DNA of 53,726 nucleotides, taken from assembly GCA_902779315.1 (NCBI GenBank), contig CACZBC010000032.1, positions 1 through 53,726 on the forward strand, written 5' to 3'. Each line of letters opens with the position of its first letter. Positions within the stretch are counted from its first letter, which is position 1. Below the pieces are notes generated by a model. That model searched no databases, was not told the origin of the DNA, and saw only the letters and a list, made by a program, of their open reading frames with translations. Positions 1-9,633 of this stretch are shown here, piece by piece. Source of the DNA: an uncultured Bacteroidales bacterium (lineage in GTDB: Bacteria > Bacteroidota > Bacteroidia > Bacteroidales > Bacteroidaceae). Position numbers and translations under genes: made by a program.

Positions 1-1
1 C

Positions 2-121
2 GGACTGGAGTTCAAGAACCTCCGCAGCGTCGCCGAGTTCAACCTCGTACCCAGCCGAAAGGCCCAGGCCGACGCCATCGAAGTGATTCGAAATGAGGAG
101 ACAATTCAAGGCTTGGAATAG
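2..121 (+). CDS. C-terminal fragment of an unrecognised protein
   Basis: An open frame runs in from the left edge and ends at TAG (119-121), giving 39 residues that finish NEETIQGLE. Codon use fits a real gene: most codons end in G or C and there is no internal stop. I do not recognise the family, since only the tail is present. It is co-oriented with nothing downstream; the next gene is convergent, and two GC-rich hairpins lie between them. Confidence 0.5.
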   Translation, partial: GLEFKNLRSVAEFNLVPSRKAQADAIEVIRNEETIQGLE

Positions 122-133
122 ACCCACCCCCGA

Positions 134-153
134 CCCCTCCCTGAAAGGAGGGG
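134..153. repeat. GC-rich stem-loop, REP-like (CCCCTCC...GGAGGGG)
   Basis: CCCCTCC (134-140) pairs with GGAGGGG (147-153) around a six-base loop, just after the stop of the left-edge gene. A closely similar palindrome lies at 17421-17442. There is no clean T-tract after the stem, so it is either a dispersed palindromic repeat or a weak terminator. Confidence 0.5.
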
Positions 154-208
154 GGAAGGGTGTTGTTCCGCCAGAACGGGACTATGAAGCTTTAGCTCGA
201 CGTAAGTC

Positions 209-236
209 AACTATGAACTATGAACTATGAACTAAG
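209..236. repeat. Heptanucleotide tandem repeat AACTATG x4
   Basis: Three perfect AACTATG units (209-229) are followed by AACTAAG (230-236). The same heptamer recurs at 32731-32743. It sits between the REP-like hairpin and the terminator of the protease gene. Confidence 0.75.
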
Positions 237-263
237 AAAAGCCCCTCCTTGCTTGGGAGAGGC
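237..263 (-). terminator. Intrinsic terminator of the protease gene
   Basis: Read on the minus strand, GCCTCTCCC and AAGGAGGGGC form a stem with a short loop, followed by TTTTCTT. It lies about 30 bases past the stop of the 291-4793 gene. Confidence 0.65.
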
Positions 264-290
264 TTTACTGTAAGCTAATAAGCTTTTAAG

Positions 291-3200
291 CTAATAAGCT
301 ATTTTTTTGCCGTTCTGGATGTAGATGCCGTGCTTGAGGGTCTGGACTTTGCGGCCCGAGAGGTCGTAGACATCCTTACATTGAACATTGAGGATTGAAG
401 ATTGAGGACTTTCAACTGCCTTGATTCCGGTGGGGTCTTCGGGCGTGAGGGGCTCGATGGTGACGCCCTCCAGCTTGAAGGCGTGGATGCCGAAGCTGGC
501 TTGGCCGGTCAGGTTCACGATGATGCCCAGACTGACTTCCTTCTCCTCGTCGAGCTCGAAATTGATGGTCGGGTTGCCCATCGGCGCTTTGGCGAGTATC
601 TGCAGGCTGTCCTCCTCGCTCACCATGGTGTTGCCCTCGCAAGCCATGACGACGCTGGTCTGCGGGTCGTCCACATCGCCCATGACGAGGCTGAAGCGGT
701 AGCGGCCTGCGGGCAGGGTGACGGCTTGCCAGAGGCGGTAGTCGAGCAGAGGCGTGGCAAAGCCGCTCCATTGCGTCTCGAACTGGATGTCGCTGTGATG
801 GCTGGTGTCGATGTGCGCTCCGGTGGTGATGTTGCCTCGCACGATGGCGTTCTTGTCCTGCCACTTCGAACGGGTGGTCCGCATCTGGAGCTTCAGGAAG
901 CGGCTGCTGTTGTTGGGATTGACGGTGCCCGAGGTGGTGAGGTACGGGTTCTTGTAGTTCGTCAGGTACTGGCTGGAGATGTCGCCATGCATGAGGGCTT
1001 CCGTGTCGAGCGTGAAGACGCCGAGCGCAGAGTTCCAGGCGTCGCCATCAGGTCCGAAGCCTATGCGCTGGGCATCGAAGCCGCCCGAACTGCGGTCCGC
1101 CACATCGCCTCCGTTCTGATTGAAGTCGTAGTAGAGCAGCAGAGCGTCGTCGGTCTCGGCCTGAGCGATGTCCTCGATGTGCTGGTTGCAGTAGCCCTTC
1201 ACCTTCTCGGCACTGAGCGTGGAGGCCCACAAACGGACTTCGTCGAGCTGCCCCTTGAAGCCTTCGCCCACGGTAATCGTCTCCAAGGCTGGGAAAACGG
1301 TGGGCCACTTTGTGGAGGAGGTGCTGAAGAGCTGTCCGTCGCGATAGAACTTGACGGTGCCAGCGCCGTAGGCGACGGCATAGTGGTGCCACTCGCCGCG
1401 GACGATGTACCCCTCGTCGGACGTTACAGACCTCGATCCCAACAAGAGGGTGAGCATGCCCGTGTTGTCGACGGAGCTGGTGAGGTTACCCTGGGTGGAA
1501 CGGATGCTGACGCTGCCCTGATACTCCGTGGGACGCATCCACCAGTCGAGGGTGAGTTTCTTCTGCGTCTCGGTGAAGGGACACGTCAGCTGCAAGGTCT
1601 CGGCACCCGTGAAATTGAGGCACGACAGGGGGTCGTCGTTGCTGACTATGAGGTAGCGCTTGCGCGTCAACGTATTGTCGCCCAATGCGTTAGTCACATT
1701 CAGGCTGATGTCGTAGATGCCCGGAGCGGTGGGTGTGACGTAGGGCGACTGGTCGTCGACAGCCAAGGCACGGCAGCCATTGTTCAGCTCCCAATGCCAC
1801 GAGAGGGGACTGTAGCGGCTGTCGTCGATGAGCTGGACATAATCGCCCAACATGATGGCCGTAGCTGAGACATCGAAACGGGCTGCAGGAGCCGACTCGC
1901 GCACCACAACCTGCTTCGTCACGCTGCTCTGGCCGTTGGGATTGGTGGCGGTAAGCGTCACCTGGAAGACGCCCGTGGTGGGATAGAGGGCCGTGGCGTT
2001 GGTGCCTCCCAGCTCCTCGACTTCCGCGCCTGGCATGCTCCACAGATAGGTGCATCCGCTGCCCTCGGTGTGATTGATGAAACTGAAGCGGTCGCCTGCG
2101 GGAAGGGTGTCGCAGAGCACCTCGAAAGCAGCTACGGGAGCCTCGCCCTGGGAAACCGTAATCTCCTTCCCGGCCGAAAGCTTGGTGCTATCGGCAAAGG
2201 TCGCCGTGCAAGTCACATTGTACGTTCCAGCCTCAGCAAAGGTGAAGGACGGACTCATGCCGTGCAGGACTGGCATCGAGGTGTCAGCCACGCTCCAAGC
2301 CCAGTCCGTCACGTCCAGCAAGGTGTTGGCCGTCATGCGGAACGGGATGCCTGCCAGATGCGTCCCCGACTCCTCGACGATGGAGAGCCTGGGCGTCGGC
2401 GTACTTCCCTTGAAAGGACTGTCGTCCTCGGCAACTTCCCAAGTGCCGATGGAACGGAAATAGGCGTGCTTGCCATTCACATACTCGCGCAGACGGGTCT
2501 CACCATCCACCTGGACGGGTTCCATAGGAACATACACCAGCAGGTCGGGCTGAAGGGCAGGCGAAGCGATACGTACGCGCATGTTGTTCCTTATCTCCAA
2601 CTGCGTGCGGGCCGTACGCCATACGCGTATCTCGTCCAGTCCGCCTATCCACCACTGGTTGATGTCCGATGTGCGGCCGAACTGGAGGTCTCCGAAAGCA
2701 GTCAGCCCCGAGTATGAGCTGGACGTTATCTGTCCCTTGTTGGTACCGTTCACGTAGAGCGTCAGGACATTCCCGTTGATGACAATCGCTATGTGGTTCC
2801 ACTTCTTCAGGGTGGAGAAGACACCCGACACGTTCAGTCGGTCCGAACCGCTGCTGTTCCACCCTACGGAAAGCGTGCCGTTGCTGCTATTGTGGAAGAG
2901 GAACGTGCCCCATCCGGGACCTACCTGATGCGTGTAGTTGGTGTTCCTGTCGTTGCGCATCCAGAACTCTATCGTGGCCTTTCCCAACATCTCGGAAATG
3001 GCATTGGGGATGACGATGCTGCCCTCGTCCAGATTGACGATTTGATTGGCTCCCTGTGCGGGAATCTGGAGCACTACGGCATTCGACGAAGCCGACTCCT
3101 GAGCGTACTGGCCTGCCAGATAAACCGCCCTGACAGTGAAGGCGTCGGAGGCTCCCTCGGCAGGAGTGTAATAAGTCTGGCTCACAGGCAACTGGGCCAC

Positions 3201-4793
3201 AAGCTTCGTGCCCTCATAAACATGGTAACCCGTCAGCGTAAGGCTGGAAGCCTGAGGAGCCGTCCATACCAGCACGCCATCCTCCAGGGCAAGATTCGTG
3301 GGAGGATAGAGCTGCTCGCCAGGCACAACGACGCTGATAACGGTCTCGCGCCCACTGTTGCGAATCTCCACATCGTGCTGGTCGAAAGGTATCTCCACAC
3401 CCTCGTTCTCCACTTCATAATTGATGATAGAGGCGTTGTAGATGTGTCCGTTGCCTATGGCGCCACTCTTCGTCTTGACAATGAAGAAGTACTTCAGGGG
3501 CTTTGTGCGGTCCACAGAGAAGGTGAGGTCCGTCAGGTCGTAGCCGAACTCCATCGGCTCGGAGTGAATACCGTCCACCCATCGCCCCAGCATGGGAACT
3601 TCGGGAGCGGGATTGGCATTCAGGGTGTTGCCTGCATAGCGGAAATGCTCGAAGGGAATGGTCTTCTCGGGCTTCGCGGCATTCACATTCTCGGCAATGC
3701 CTGCAGAAAGCAAAAGCTCGCTTCGGCGCGAATAGTCCATCAGAATCTTTATGGTACGCAGGGGGCGGTAGTCCTGACGGATGACGTATGCTCCAGGCGT
3801 CCAAGTCCACGTGTCGTTGTTGACGGCAAAGCTGTACTTGTAGGGACAATAGATGAAGCCCTTGTTCTCCCATCCGTCGCCCCACGAATTGGCAATAATC
3901 CAAGCGCCTACCTCATCCTCTTCCACCTCGCCTACAATGCCGTCCTCGTCCAGGTCGAACTCGATTCGGTCATCATATCCGCAAACAGTGAGGGCATGAT
4001 TGAACGTATCGCCCCACTTCTTCACATACTTCATGCCGACAACTCCCGCTTCACGGTTCGCAGCAGAAGTGGGAATGGCAGCCCATGTGCCATAAGCCGC
4101 CACGCCGATACCTGCCACTCCACCGCCGTGCATGGTCTCGTCGCCACTGTGATTGTAGAGCCATTCCTTCAGCTCCTGACGGCCCTCGGGCGTGTTCGTC
4201 GGGGAAAGCTGGAAGTCGTAGGCCGACTTGTTCCACATGGCACTGTACCACTTGTCGTAGCCCTGCATCCAGCCATAATCGGGGTCGTCGTGAGTCTGCG
4301 GTCCGAAGAGCCTGCTATAAGTACGTCCGCCATAAGTGGGGACATTGGGGATGCCTATCGCCTTTGCCATGCCCTCCGTCGTGCTCGTCTGATAAGCCAT
4401 CAGCCAAGTGAAGTGCGAAGGATACTGGTTCTCGGGCAAAGAAGCATCGGCATCGCGATAACTGTTTATCTCGTGCGTGAACTGATAGCCGACACCAGCT
4501 GCGGAACCACAACTGCCGCCATCCTGATTGAAGATGGGCGGGAAATACTTGTCCTGCCCGTTGTAGACATAGGGAGGCAAAGCCGTACGCCCCATCGCCT
4601 TGCGTGCCTTTCGGCGAGCCACATAATCGGCGGGCTTGGCCTTGGGCGTCGCGTCGTACCGGAGGTCGGGGAAGACACTGCGGTCTATCTTCACCACCTT
4701 GCCGTCAGGCAGTTTATACTCTTCTATCTGTGCCAATGTGCCCAGAGAAGGCACAATGCTTGCTATCAAGAGCAGACTCTTCAGGTTTTTCAT
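291..4793 (-). CDS. Secreted papain-like (C1) cysteine protease with Fn3, LamG and PKD modules
   Basis: A 1500-residue secreted multidomain protein. A signal peptide (residues 1-21, ending LGTLA) precedes a C1-type peptidase domain (about 60-345). Visible catalytic residues are Q90 and C95 in NQDGGSCGSA, H266 in DTFNHALTVCG and N302 in ANSWGDGW. The Gln-to-Cys spacing is five rather than papain's six. Then follow an Fn3-like module (about 495-575), a LamG/concanavalin-like domain (590-760), three PKD-like repeats (800-1045, each with a YxVTxT-type strand), a second LamG (1050-1210), a beta-sandwich region and a C-terminal tail (VYDLSGRKVQ...GIYIQNGKK). The tail resembles those on six other proteins here and suggests a shared export or anchoring route. 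Heptamer repeats encode the residues just before it. The substrate is unknown; a secreted protease with carbohydrate-binding modules could act on glycoproteins or process neighbouring secreted proteins. Confidence 0.9.
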   Translation of the reverse strand: MKNLKSLLLIASIVPSLGTLAQIEEYKLPDGKVVKIDRSVFPDLRYDATPKAKPADYVARRKARKAMGRTALPPYVYNGQDKYFPPIFNQDGGSCGSAAGVGYQFTHEINSYRDADASLPENQYPSHFTWLMAYQTSTTEGMAKAIGIPNVPTYGGRTYSRLFGPQTHDDPDYGWMQGYDKWYSAMWNKSAYDFQLSPTNTPEGRQELKEWLYNHSGDETMHGGGVAGIGVAAYGTWAAIPTSAANREAGVVGMKYVKKWGDTFNHALTVCGYDDRIEFDLDEDGIVGEVEEDEVGAWIIANSWGDGWENKGFIYCPYKYSFAVNNDTWTWTPGAYVIRQDYRPLRTIKILMDYSRRSELLLSAGIAENVNAAKPEKTIPFEHFRYAGNTLNANPAPEVPMLGRWVDGIHSEPMEFGYDLTDLTFSVDRTKPLKYFFIVKTKSGAIGNGHIYNASIINYEVENEGVEIPFDQHDVEIRNSGRETVISVVVPGEQLYPPTNLALEDGVLVWTAPQASSLTLTGYHVYEGTKLVAQLPVSQTYYTPAEGASDAFTVRAVYLAGQYAQESASSNAVVLQIPAQGANQIVNLDEGSIVIPNAISEMLGKATIEFWMRNDRNTNYTHQVGPGWGTFLFHNSSNGTLSVGWNSSGSDRLNVSGVFSTLKKWNHIAIVINGNVLTLYVNGTNKGQITSSSYSGLTAFGDLQFGRTSDINQWWIGGLDEIRVWRTARTQLEIRNNMRVRIASPALQPDLLVYVPMEPVQVDGETRLREYVNGKHAYFRSIGTWEVAEDDSPFKGSTPTPRLSIVEESGTHLAGIPFRMTANTLLDVTDWAWSVADTSMPVLHGMSPSFTFAEAGTYNVTCTATFADSTKLSAGKEITVSQGEAPVAAFEVLCDTLPAGDRFSFINHTEGSGCTYLWSMPGAEVEELGGTNATALYPTTGVFQVTLTATNPNGQSSVTKQVVVRESAPAARFDVSATAIMLGDYVQLIDDSRYSPLSWHWELNNGCRALAVDDQSPYVTPTAPGIYDISLNVTNALGDNTLTRKRYLIVSNDDPLSCLNFTGAETLQLTCPFTETQKKLTLDWWMRPTEYQGSVSIRSTQGNLTSSVDNTGMLTLLLGSRSVTSDEGYIVRGEWHHYAVAYGAGTVKFYRDGQLFSTSSTKWPTVFPALETITVGEGFKGQLDEVRLWASTLSAEKVKGYCNQHIEDIAQAETDDALLLYYDFNQNGGDVADRSSGGFDAQRIGFGPDGDAWNSALGVFTLDTEALMHGDISSQYLTNYKNPYLTTSGTVNPNNSSRFLKLQMRTTRSKWQDKNAIVRGNITTGAHIDTSHHSDIQFETQWSGFATPLLDYRLWQAVTLPAGRYRFSLVMGDVDDPQTSVVMACEGNTMVSEEDSLQILAKAPMGNPTINFELDEEKEVSLGIIVNLTGQASFGIHAFKLEGVTIEPLTPEDPTGIKAVESPQSSILNVQCKDVYDLSGRKVQTLKHGIYIQNGKKIAY
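380..407. repeat. In-frame heptamer repeat in the protease gene
   Basis: Four seven-base units, ATTGAAC, ATTGAGG, ATTGAAG and ATTGAGG, lie inside the coding sequence and encode part of SPQSSILNVQ just upstream of the C-terminal tail. On the other strand they read AATGTTC / AATCTTC / AATCCTC, the same family as the arrays at 38527 and 40197. Gain or loss of one unit would shift the frame and remove the tail. Confidence 0.65.
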
Positions 4794-4801
4794 GTTCGAA
4801 C

Positions 4802-4847
4802 AAATAAAAGAGGGAGCCCCCAGGTTAACTCCCGGAAAACTCCCTCT
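4802..4847 (-). terminator. Intrinsic terminator after the 4865-9424 gene
   Basis: AGAGGGAG (4809-4816) pairs with CTCCCTCT (4840-4847). Read on the minus strand, the stem is followed by TTTTATTTG. It lies in the 71-base gap between two co-directional genes, so the protease gene may get only read-through transcription or have its own promoter, which I could not see. Confidence 0.75.
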
Positions 4848-4864
4848 ATTGACAGATTAAGATT

Positions 4865-7800
4865 TTACTTTACAGATACCTTTACACCATTGAGGATGTA
4901 CATGCCACGACCCAAGGTCTTCAAACTGTTGAGGTTTGCACCAGTCATGAGCAGTTTGCCATCCATGCTGTAAACATTGCCGCGCTGGCTGACCTTCTCG
5001 ATTACAGAAGAAACGTCCTTTATGCCATCGGCAGCGTCCTTAGCAGCTCCACCGAGGAAGATGCTGAAGTCGTAAGTTCCGAACGGATCAACCTCTGGGC
5101 AGTTGTCGATATCCAATACTGCGCAAGGAGCAGATACATAGTAACCAGTCTTACCTATGCACTTAGCAACGTTGCCAGAGAAGTAAATCTCGTGTGGAAT
5201 AAGTGTGTGGTTGGCAAGGTAGCCAGTCACGCCATTCAGCATAGCACCCTTCGTTACCACCTTAGAATCACCTGGGATGGTGAACTGCATGGGCTCTACA
5301 TACTCGTCTTCTGCATCATAGTTCGTTGTATCGGAGAAGATGTAGAATGCGGGGTCGCCAGCAGGAATGGTCTCAACCTCGTTCAGAGCAAGGAATGTGC
5401 CCTCGTCCTCAGTGGTGTACTGACCAACCGGTGTGTAAGCGATGCCTTCACCCTTGTTGACAAGGTCTACACTGCTGCACCAGTCGTTGATTGCACCGGG
5501 TTTGATGTCCCTGAAGAAGGTGAACTCAGCGGGAGCTGCATACTCTTCGTCAGCCTCGCAGATAACGAGACCAGAGTTAGTGGCGGGATCTGTAGTACCC
5601 CATGTGCAGAATCTGCGGTTAGACTCACCTGCATGCAGGTTATTGCAGCTTGTGCCTTCAACATTCTTGGCAATGAGCAAGCTTCTCTGATATCCGATAG
5701 CCTTCCAATTAATGAGGGTAGGAACGGCTGTCATATATAGGTTGTTCTGGTTGCCTGTACCGTCAACATATACGAACAGACCTGTAGCCTTGTTCTGGAT
5801 TGCATAGGTGGGCTGAGCCTTGTCGATACCGTAAGGCAGGATGTCCTTACCTTCAGCTGCATTGACCTCTGTACGATAAGCTCTGTAGGCCTGTGCAGCA
5901 GCAGCGAGATCCTCGGCGGTAGCGTCCTTGAGGACAACCTTGTTGGCTGTGGTGTAAGCCTGCTGGAGAGCCTTACCGCTTGCGCTCAGTTCAGCATCGG
6001 CAGTCACAGGATAAATCTGGAACTCAGAAGCATGGAAGTATGTGAACTTCGTGTTGTAGTCAGCAGCAGTCAGGTTCTCAGCAAACGGATCGAATTCGAT
6101 GTTGCTGCCACCATCAGTACCATATCTGTTCGTCATAGAGAAGCGCAGGTGGCTAAATGTGCCGCCCAGGTCAAGAGCCTGGCTGGTTGCAGGAGTAGTG
6201 GCATTGGTGTAAGGAAGCTCGATGTAACCGATGTTGGTCCATGTCTCTGCATCGTTACTACCCTGTACATACATACGTGTAACGTGACCATTAGCAGTAT
6301 TACGACGGCCTACATAAACCTGAATGAGACCAGATACGGGCTCGTTGAGTGCAACCTGCAGATAAGGAATTACACAGAATTGCTTCGAGTAGTCACTGTG
6401 CCAGTAGGTTGAGAAGTTATTGTCGATAAGACAGCCTGTCTCGAGCTTCTGACCGTCGTTGCCTGGGTAAGAGGCGTTACTTGAGAACTGAGAAGCCTGA
6501 GTGATCAGAGGTTCGCCCTGAGTGTAGGTTGTGTTCATGTCGAGAGCCAAAGCCATGTTCTCCTTGGTGTCGGCGAAGGGAGCTACATAGTCATTTGCTC
6601 CTTCTGCCGGCTCAACTTCAACGAAACGGAACATGCTGAGATCCGGTTCCTCGATTTCTTCGTCTGCTGCGAAGAACATACGAGTATCCTCGCGAACGTC
6701 TTCCAGAGCAACTGGTACAATGTGTTTCACACTGGTGGTAACTTCTTCGCCATCTTCGTTGATTTCTGTATTTTCCTCGGTAACTTCAGCACCTACAGTA
6801 ACGAAGGTACCCCACATGGTACGCTGGTCGTCACCAAGTTCGTTACAATTGTCACCGCCATCTTTACCGAAGCCGTATTTGTCGTACATTTCCTCTGTCG
6901 GGAACATGATGCGATACCACTTGTCGGTTTCAACAGGATTAGCCTTCTCCATAACGCTCTTTTCCATAGCCTTGAGCATTACGGCATACTTGTGAATCTG
7001 TACGGCATTGTAACGGCCTGCCTTGTCGTATGCATTGACTTCTGCACGCAGAGCGTCGAAGTCTGCAGCAACACTGGCGTCTGCCCAATAGCCAGGATTT
7101 GTACCTTCCTCTATGCCCTTAGTGACATTGACGGTAGCAGCCATTGCATTACGCATTTCTGCAGGATCGACCATAGCAGCCATGAATGCCCTGAATGCAT
7201 CCAGCAGTGCATCGTAAATGGCCTTAGTGATCTGGTCGTCGGGAGTAGCTACGTTAGCATCGTAAGTTGCCTCCAGTGTTTCAGCCACTTCGCCAAGAGC
7301 TGCGAACTGAGAGTTTGGATTCTCCTGTACTGTGTTGAAGTGAATCTCGGCTGCATGCCAGAACTGACGGAAGGCAAAACTGTTTGATGCAGTCTCGATA
7401 ACGAAGAGACGCCAGTAAGGATAAGCTGTGTCAACAGTGAAGGGAACAGTGTTCTCTTGGCCCTTATCTGTGTTGGGCAGAGTGATTTTTGCAATAACTT
7501 CCCAATCTTCGTCTGCTGTCTTCAGGTTGTCAGCACCCACGATTACCAATGTCTTTACGCGGTCGTCGTCGGCACCGGCTCTTTCACGAAGGTAGAGTTC
7601 CATGTCGCCAACAGCGTTCTCCATGTCAGAATACTGGATGTAGTGGCATTCGAGGCCTTCTTCGTAGCCGTCACCATAGTAGTAGAAGGGATCTACGCCT
7701 TCAGCCAAGCCGTGCCAAGTGGTATGCCAGAATGTGTCTGCATTGTTATCAATCAGGTACTCAATGTGCTGACCTTCAGAAGGATCGCTGTAGGGAGAAG

Positions 7801-9424
7801 ACATCTGTTCGGCAGAAGTAACAATCTGTGTTCTGATAAGGTCCTTAGCAGTTGTCATAGCTGCCAGAACTTCAGCGCGGAGTGCATTGTTCTCTGCAAC
7901 CAGGAGGTCGTGGTTCTTGATGAGTTCGAACTCTTCAAGGAGCTGAGCTACTTCCTCATCAGGAACTTTCTCGAGGTACCATTCGCTGGTGTTCTTGTCA
8001 GTTGTTCTTTCTGCGTCGAAAGTTCTAATCCAGAAGCTAAGTTCCTTGTCTTGACCACTATCTACGCCTACGTTGCCCCAAGGTGCTATATTTTCATCAG
8101 CTTCAGCGACAGAACTATGCCCATCCTGATGGATATATCTGTTGTCAAGGAATTTCTTGCCGGCAAGACGGATAGCGAAGATGTCCTTATAGTCTTCTTC
8201 TCCATTAGGCTTTACGATGTCTTCGTATGCATAATCGAATATCACGTGACTTGCCTCTTCAGGATTTTCGGTCATGATGACCTTGCTGTCTGGATTGTCG
8301 GAAGCGAAGCTGATGTATGTTTCCATACCAGCATTCTGGATGGCGATGCTGTCGCCATGCTGCTCAAGCTTCCAGATGTAGTTGGCCAAATCTCTTCTGA
8401 TTGTGCCATATATACCCTTGTCCTTATGGTCTGGGCTGAAGGAAGCTGCCATAGCCTTATCCACGAAACCACGCTCGGAAAGTGTGGATCTGTATGGGTT
8501 ATGGGCGATGATGCGATAGTAACCGTCGCCATCAGGAAGAGTATAAGGAGCCACGCTGTTGCGAACGACCGAAAGCAGAGAGTCAATTTCCGCCTTCATT
8601 GCATCGACAGCCGCCATATTAAGTCCTTCTGCTATTGGATCGAAATCGGGATCCTCGAGGAGTTTGTAATAGTAAGTGTCAAGCTGGTCGAGGACCGCCA
8701 GGAACTTTGCATAAGTTTCTGCATCGCGGCACTGACCTGGGTCTGTTCCGAGATTAACCATATCACCGAATTCGTCACCTATGTATCCGCTATAGGTATC
8801 GTACAAATTGGAAATGTTCATCGAAACGAGCAACTCCTCTGCTGGTGGTTCAAACGACCAAACGTATGCAGGTTCATAGCTGTAGCAGGGATCGAGGTAG
8901 AAAGTGCCATCTGTATCGACAATGTCGTATGTCCAAAAAGCGCGGCCTGCATCAGCCCAGCTGCTTTCGCCATAAGCGGTATTGCAGGAACGGATGGCAA
9001 TCTTGCCTTCTTCGTTCATGAAGGGCACCTGTCTTTCCCAGTCATTACGGTCGTTACTGCCGTCTTGACGGTATTTACCAGTTCCAGGTTTCAGCAAAGC
9101 CTTGTTGTCAGTCAATGTGGTGTTGGAGAAGCGTTGTTTTGGATCTGTTCCTGGGTCAATGAGGAGGCCGATGTTATACAGCGCACCTCCAGAAACCTTT
9201 GAGATTTTGAACATTCCGGCAGAAGCATCGTCGGATGTCAAATCGCCACTGAGACCCAAGTAGAACTTGGTACCATTCACCTCTGTGGTAACGTAATAAA
9301 GACCATCAGTAATGGCAGCCATAGCTGCGTCGTACTCTGATTGTGGTGGATCAGCTGCAAATGCACTGCCACCCACGATGAGTTGAACGAACAACGTCAT
9401 CAGGAATAAGTAACATTTTCTCAT
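4865..9424 (-). CDS. Giant secreted discoidin-domain protein (paralogue of 13124-17398)
   Basis: A 1519-residue protein with a signal peptide (MRKCYLFLMTLFVQ...AFA). The first 170 residues match the N-terminus of the 13124-17398 product: both have EYxAAxAAIxDG, GTKxY, a DAGRxFWTY motif and PAYVW in the same order. Two F5/8C (discoidin)-like modules are visible at about 540-690 and 985-1150, each with a LIDNNxxTxWH signature, separated by mostly helical linkers. The last residues (VYSMDGKLLM...GRGMYILNGVK) are a divergent form of the C-terminal tail shared with other proteins here. I see no catalytic domain; a cell-surface or released glycan-binding role is inference. A TATATTTG -7 box lies at 9491-9498. 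The long open frames on the opposite strand are shadows of codon bias. Confidence 0.85.
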   Translation of the reverse strand: MRKCYLFLMTLFVQLIVGGSAFAADPPQSEYDAAMAAITDGLYYVTTEVNGTKFYLGLSGDLTSDDASAGMFKISKVSGGALYNIGLLIDPGTDPKQRFSNTTLTDNKALLKPGTGKYRQDGSNDRNDWERQVPFMNEEGKIAIRSCNTAYGESSWADAGRAFWTYDIVDTDGTFYLDPCYSYEPAYVWSFEPPAEELLVSMNISNLYDTYSGYIGDEFGDMVNLGTDPGQCRDAETYAKFLAVLDQLDTYYYKLLEDPDFDPIAEGLNMAAVDAMKAEIDSLLSVVRNSVAPYTLPDGDGYYRIIAHNPYRSTLSERGFVDKAMAASFSPDHKDKGIYGTIRRDLANYIWKLEQHGDSIAIQNAGMETYISFASDNPDSKVIMTENPEEASHVIFDYAYEDIVKPNGEEDYKDIFAIRLAGKKFLDNRYIHQDGHSSVAEADENIAPWGNVGVDSGQDKELSFWIRTFDAERTTDKNTSEWYLEKVPDEEVAQLLEEFELIKNHDLLVAENNALRAEVLAAMTTAKDLIRTQIVTSAEQMSSPYSDPSEGQHIEYLIDNNADTFWHTTWHGLAEGVDPFYYYGDGYEEGLECHYIQYSDMENAVGDMELYLRERAGADDDRVKTLVIVGADNLKTADEDWEVIAKITLPNTDKGQENTVPFTVDTAYPYWRLFVIETASNSFAFRQFWHAAEIHFNTVQENPNSQFAALGEVAETLEATYDANVATPDDQITKAIYDALLDAFRAFMAAMVDPAEMRNAMAATVNVTKGIEEGTNPGYWADASVAADFDALRAEVNAYDKAGRYNAVQIHKYAVMLKAMEKSVMEKANPVETDKWYRIMFPTEEMYDKYGFGKDGGDNCNELGDDQRTMWGTFVTVGAEVTEENTEINEDGEEVTTSVKHIVPVALEDVREDTRMFFAADEEIEEPDLSMFRFVEVEPAEGANDYVAPFADTKENMALALDMNTTYTQGEPLITQASQFSSNASYPGNDGQKLETGCLIDNNFSTYWHSDYSKQFCVIPYLQVALNEPVSGLIQVYVGRRNTANGHVTRMYVQGSNDAETWTNIGYIELPYTNATTPATSQALDLGGTFSHLRFSMTNRYGTDGGSNIEFDPFAENLTAADYNTKFTYFHASEFQIYPVTADAELSASGKALQQAYTTANKVVLKDATAEDLAAAAQAYRAYRTEVNAAEGKDILPYGIDKAQPTYAIQNKATGLFVYVDGTGNQNNLYMTAVPTLINWKAIGYQRSLLIAKNVEGTSCNNLHAGESNRRFCTWGTTDPATNSGLVICEADEEYAAPAEFTFFRDIKPGAINDWCSSVDLVNKGEGIAYTPVGQYTTEDEGTFLALNEVETIPAGDPAFYIFSDTTNYDAEDEYVEPMQFTIPGDSKVVTKGAMLNGVTGYLANHTLIPHEIYFSGNVAKCIGKTGYYVSAPCAVLDIDNCPEVDPFGTYDFSIFLGGAAKDAADGIKDVSSVIEKVSQRGNVYSMDGKLLMTGANLNSLKTLGRGMYILNGVKVSVK

Positions 9425-9490
9425 TGAATAAATAGTTTAAAGGTTTTGTTGGTTAATAGTATTTTAATACTTTTATATAATTTCGCTTTG

Positions 9491-9498
9491 CAAATATA
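9491..9498 (-). promoter_or_regulatory. -7 box (TATATTTG) for the 4865-9424 gene
   Basis: Minus-strand TATATTTG fits TAnnTTTG and lies about 67 bases before the start codon. No TTTG is found 19 bases upstream, so only the -7 element is clear. Confidence 0.55.
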
Positions 9499-9633
9499 AC
9501 TTTTTCGCCCGAACTTTCCACGTATATAATAACAGAAATTTCATCTTCTAAACGTTTTTTAACACAAAAAGGCAAATAATAAGAAGTTTAGGTTAAATAA
9601 AGAATAGGGAAACGTCTGCATTGACCTTTGAAA

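Noticed and set aside
2793-4973. Long open frame (726 codons) on the plus strand opposite the protease gene, with similar long frames at 402-1868 and 7457-9202
   Set aside because: Opposite-strand shadows of biased codon use. Their products are low-complexity, lack domains and overlap well-supported genes over their whole length.
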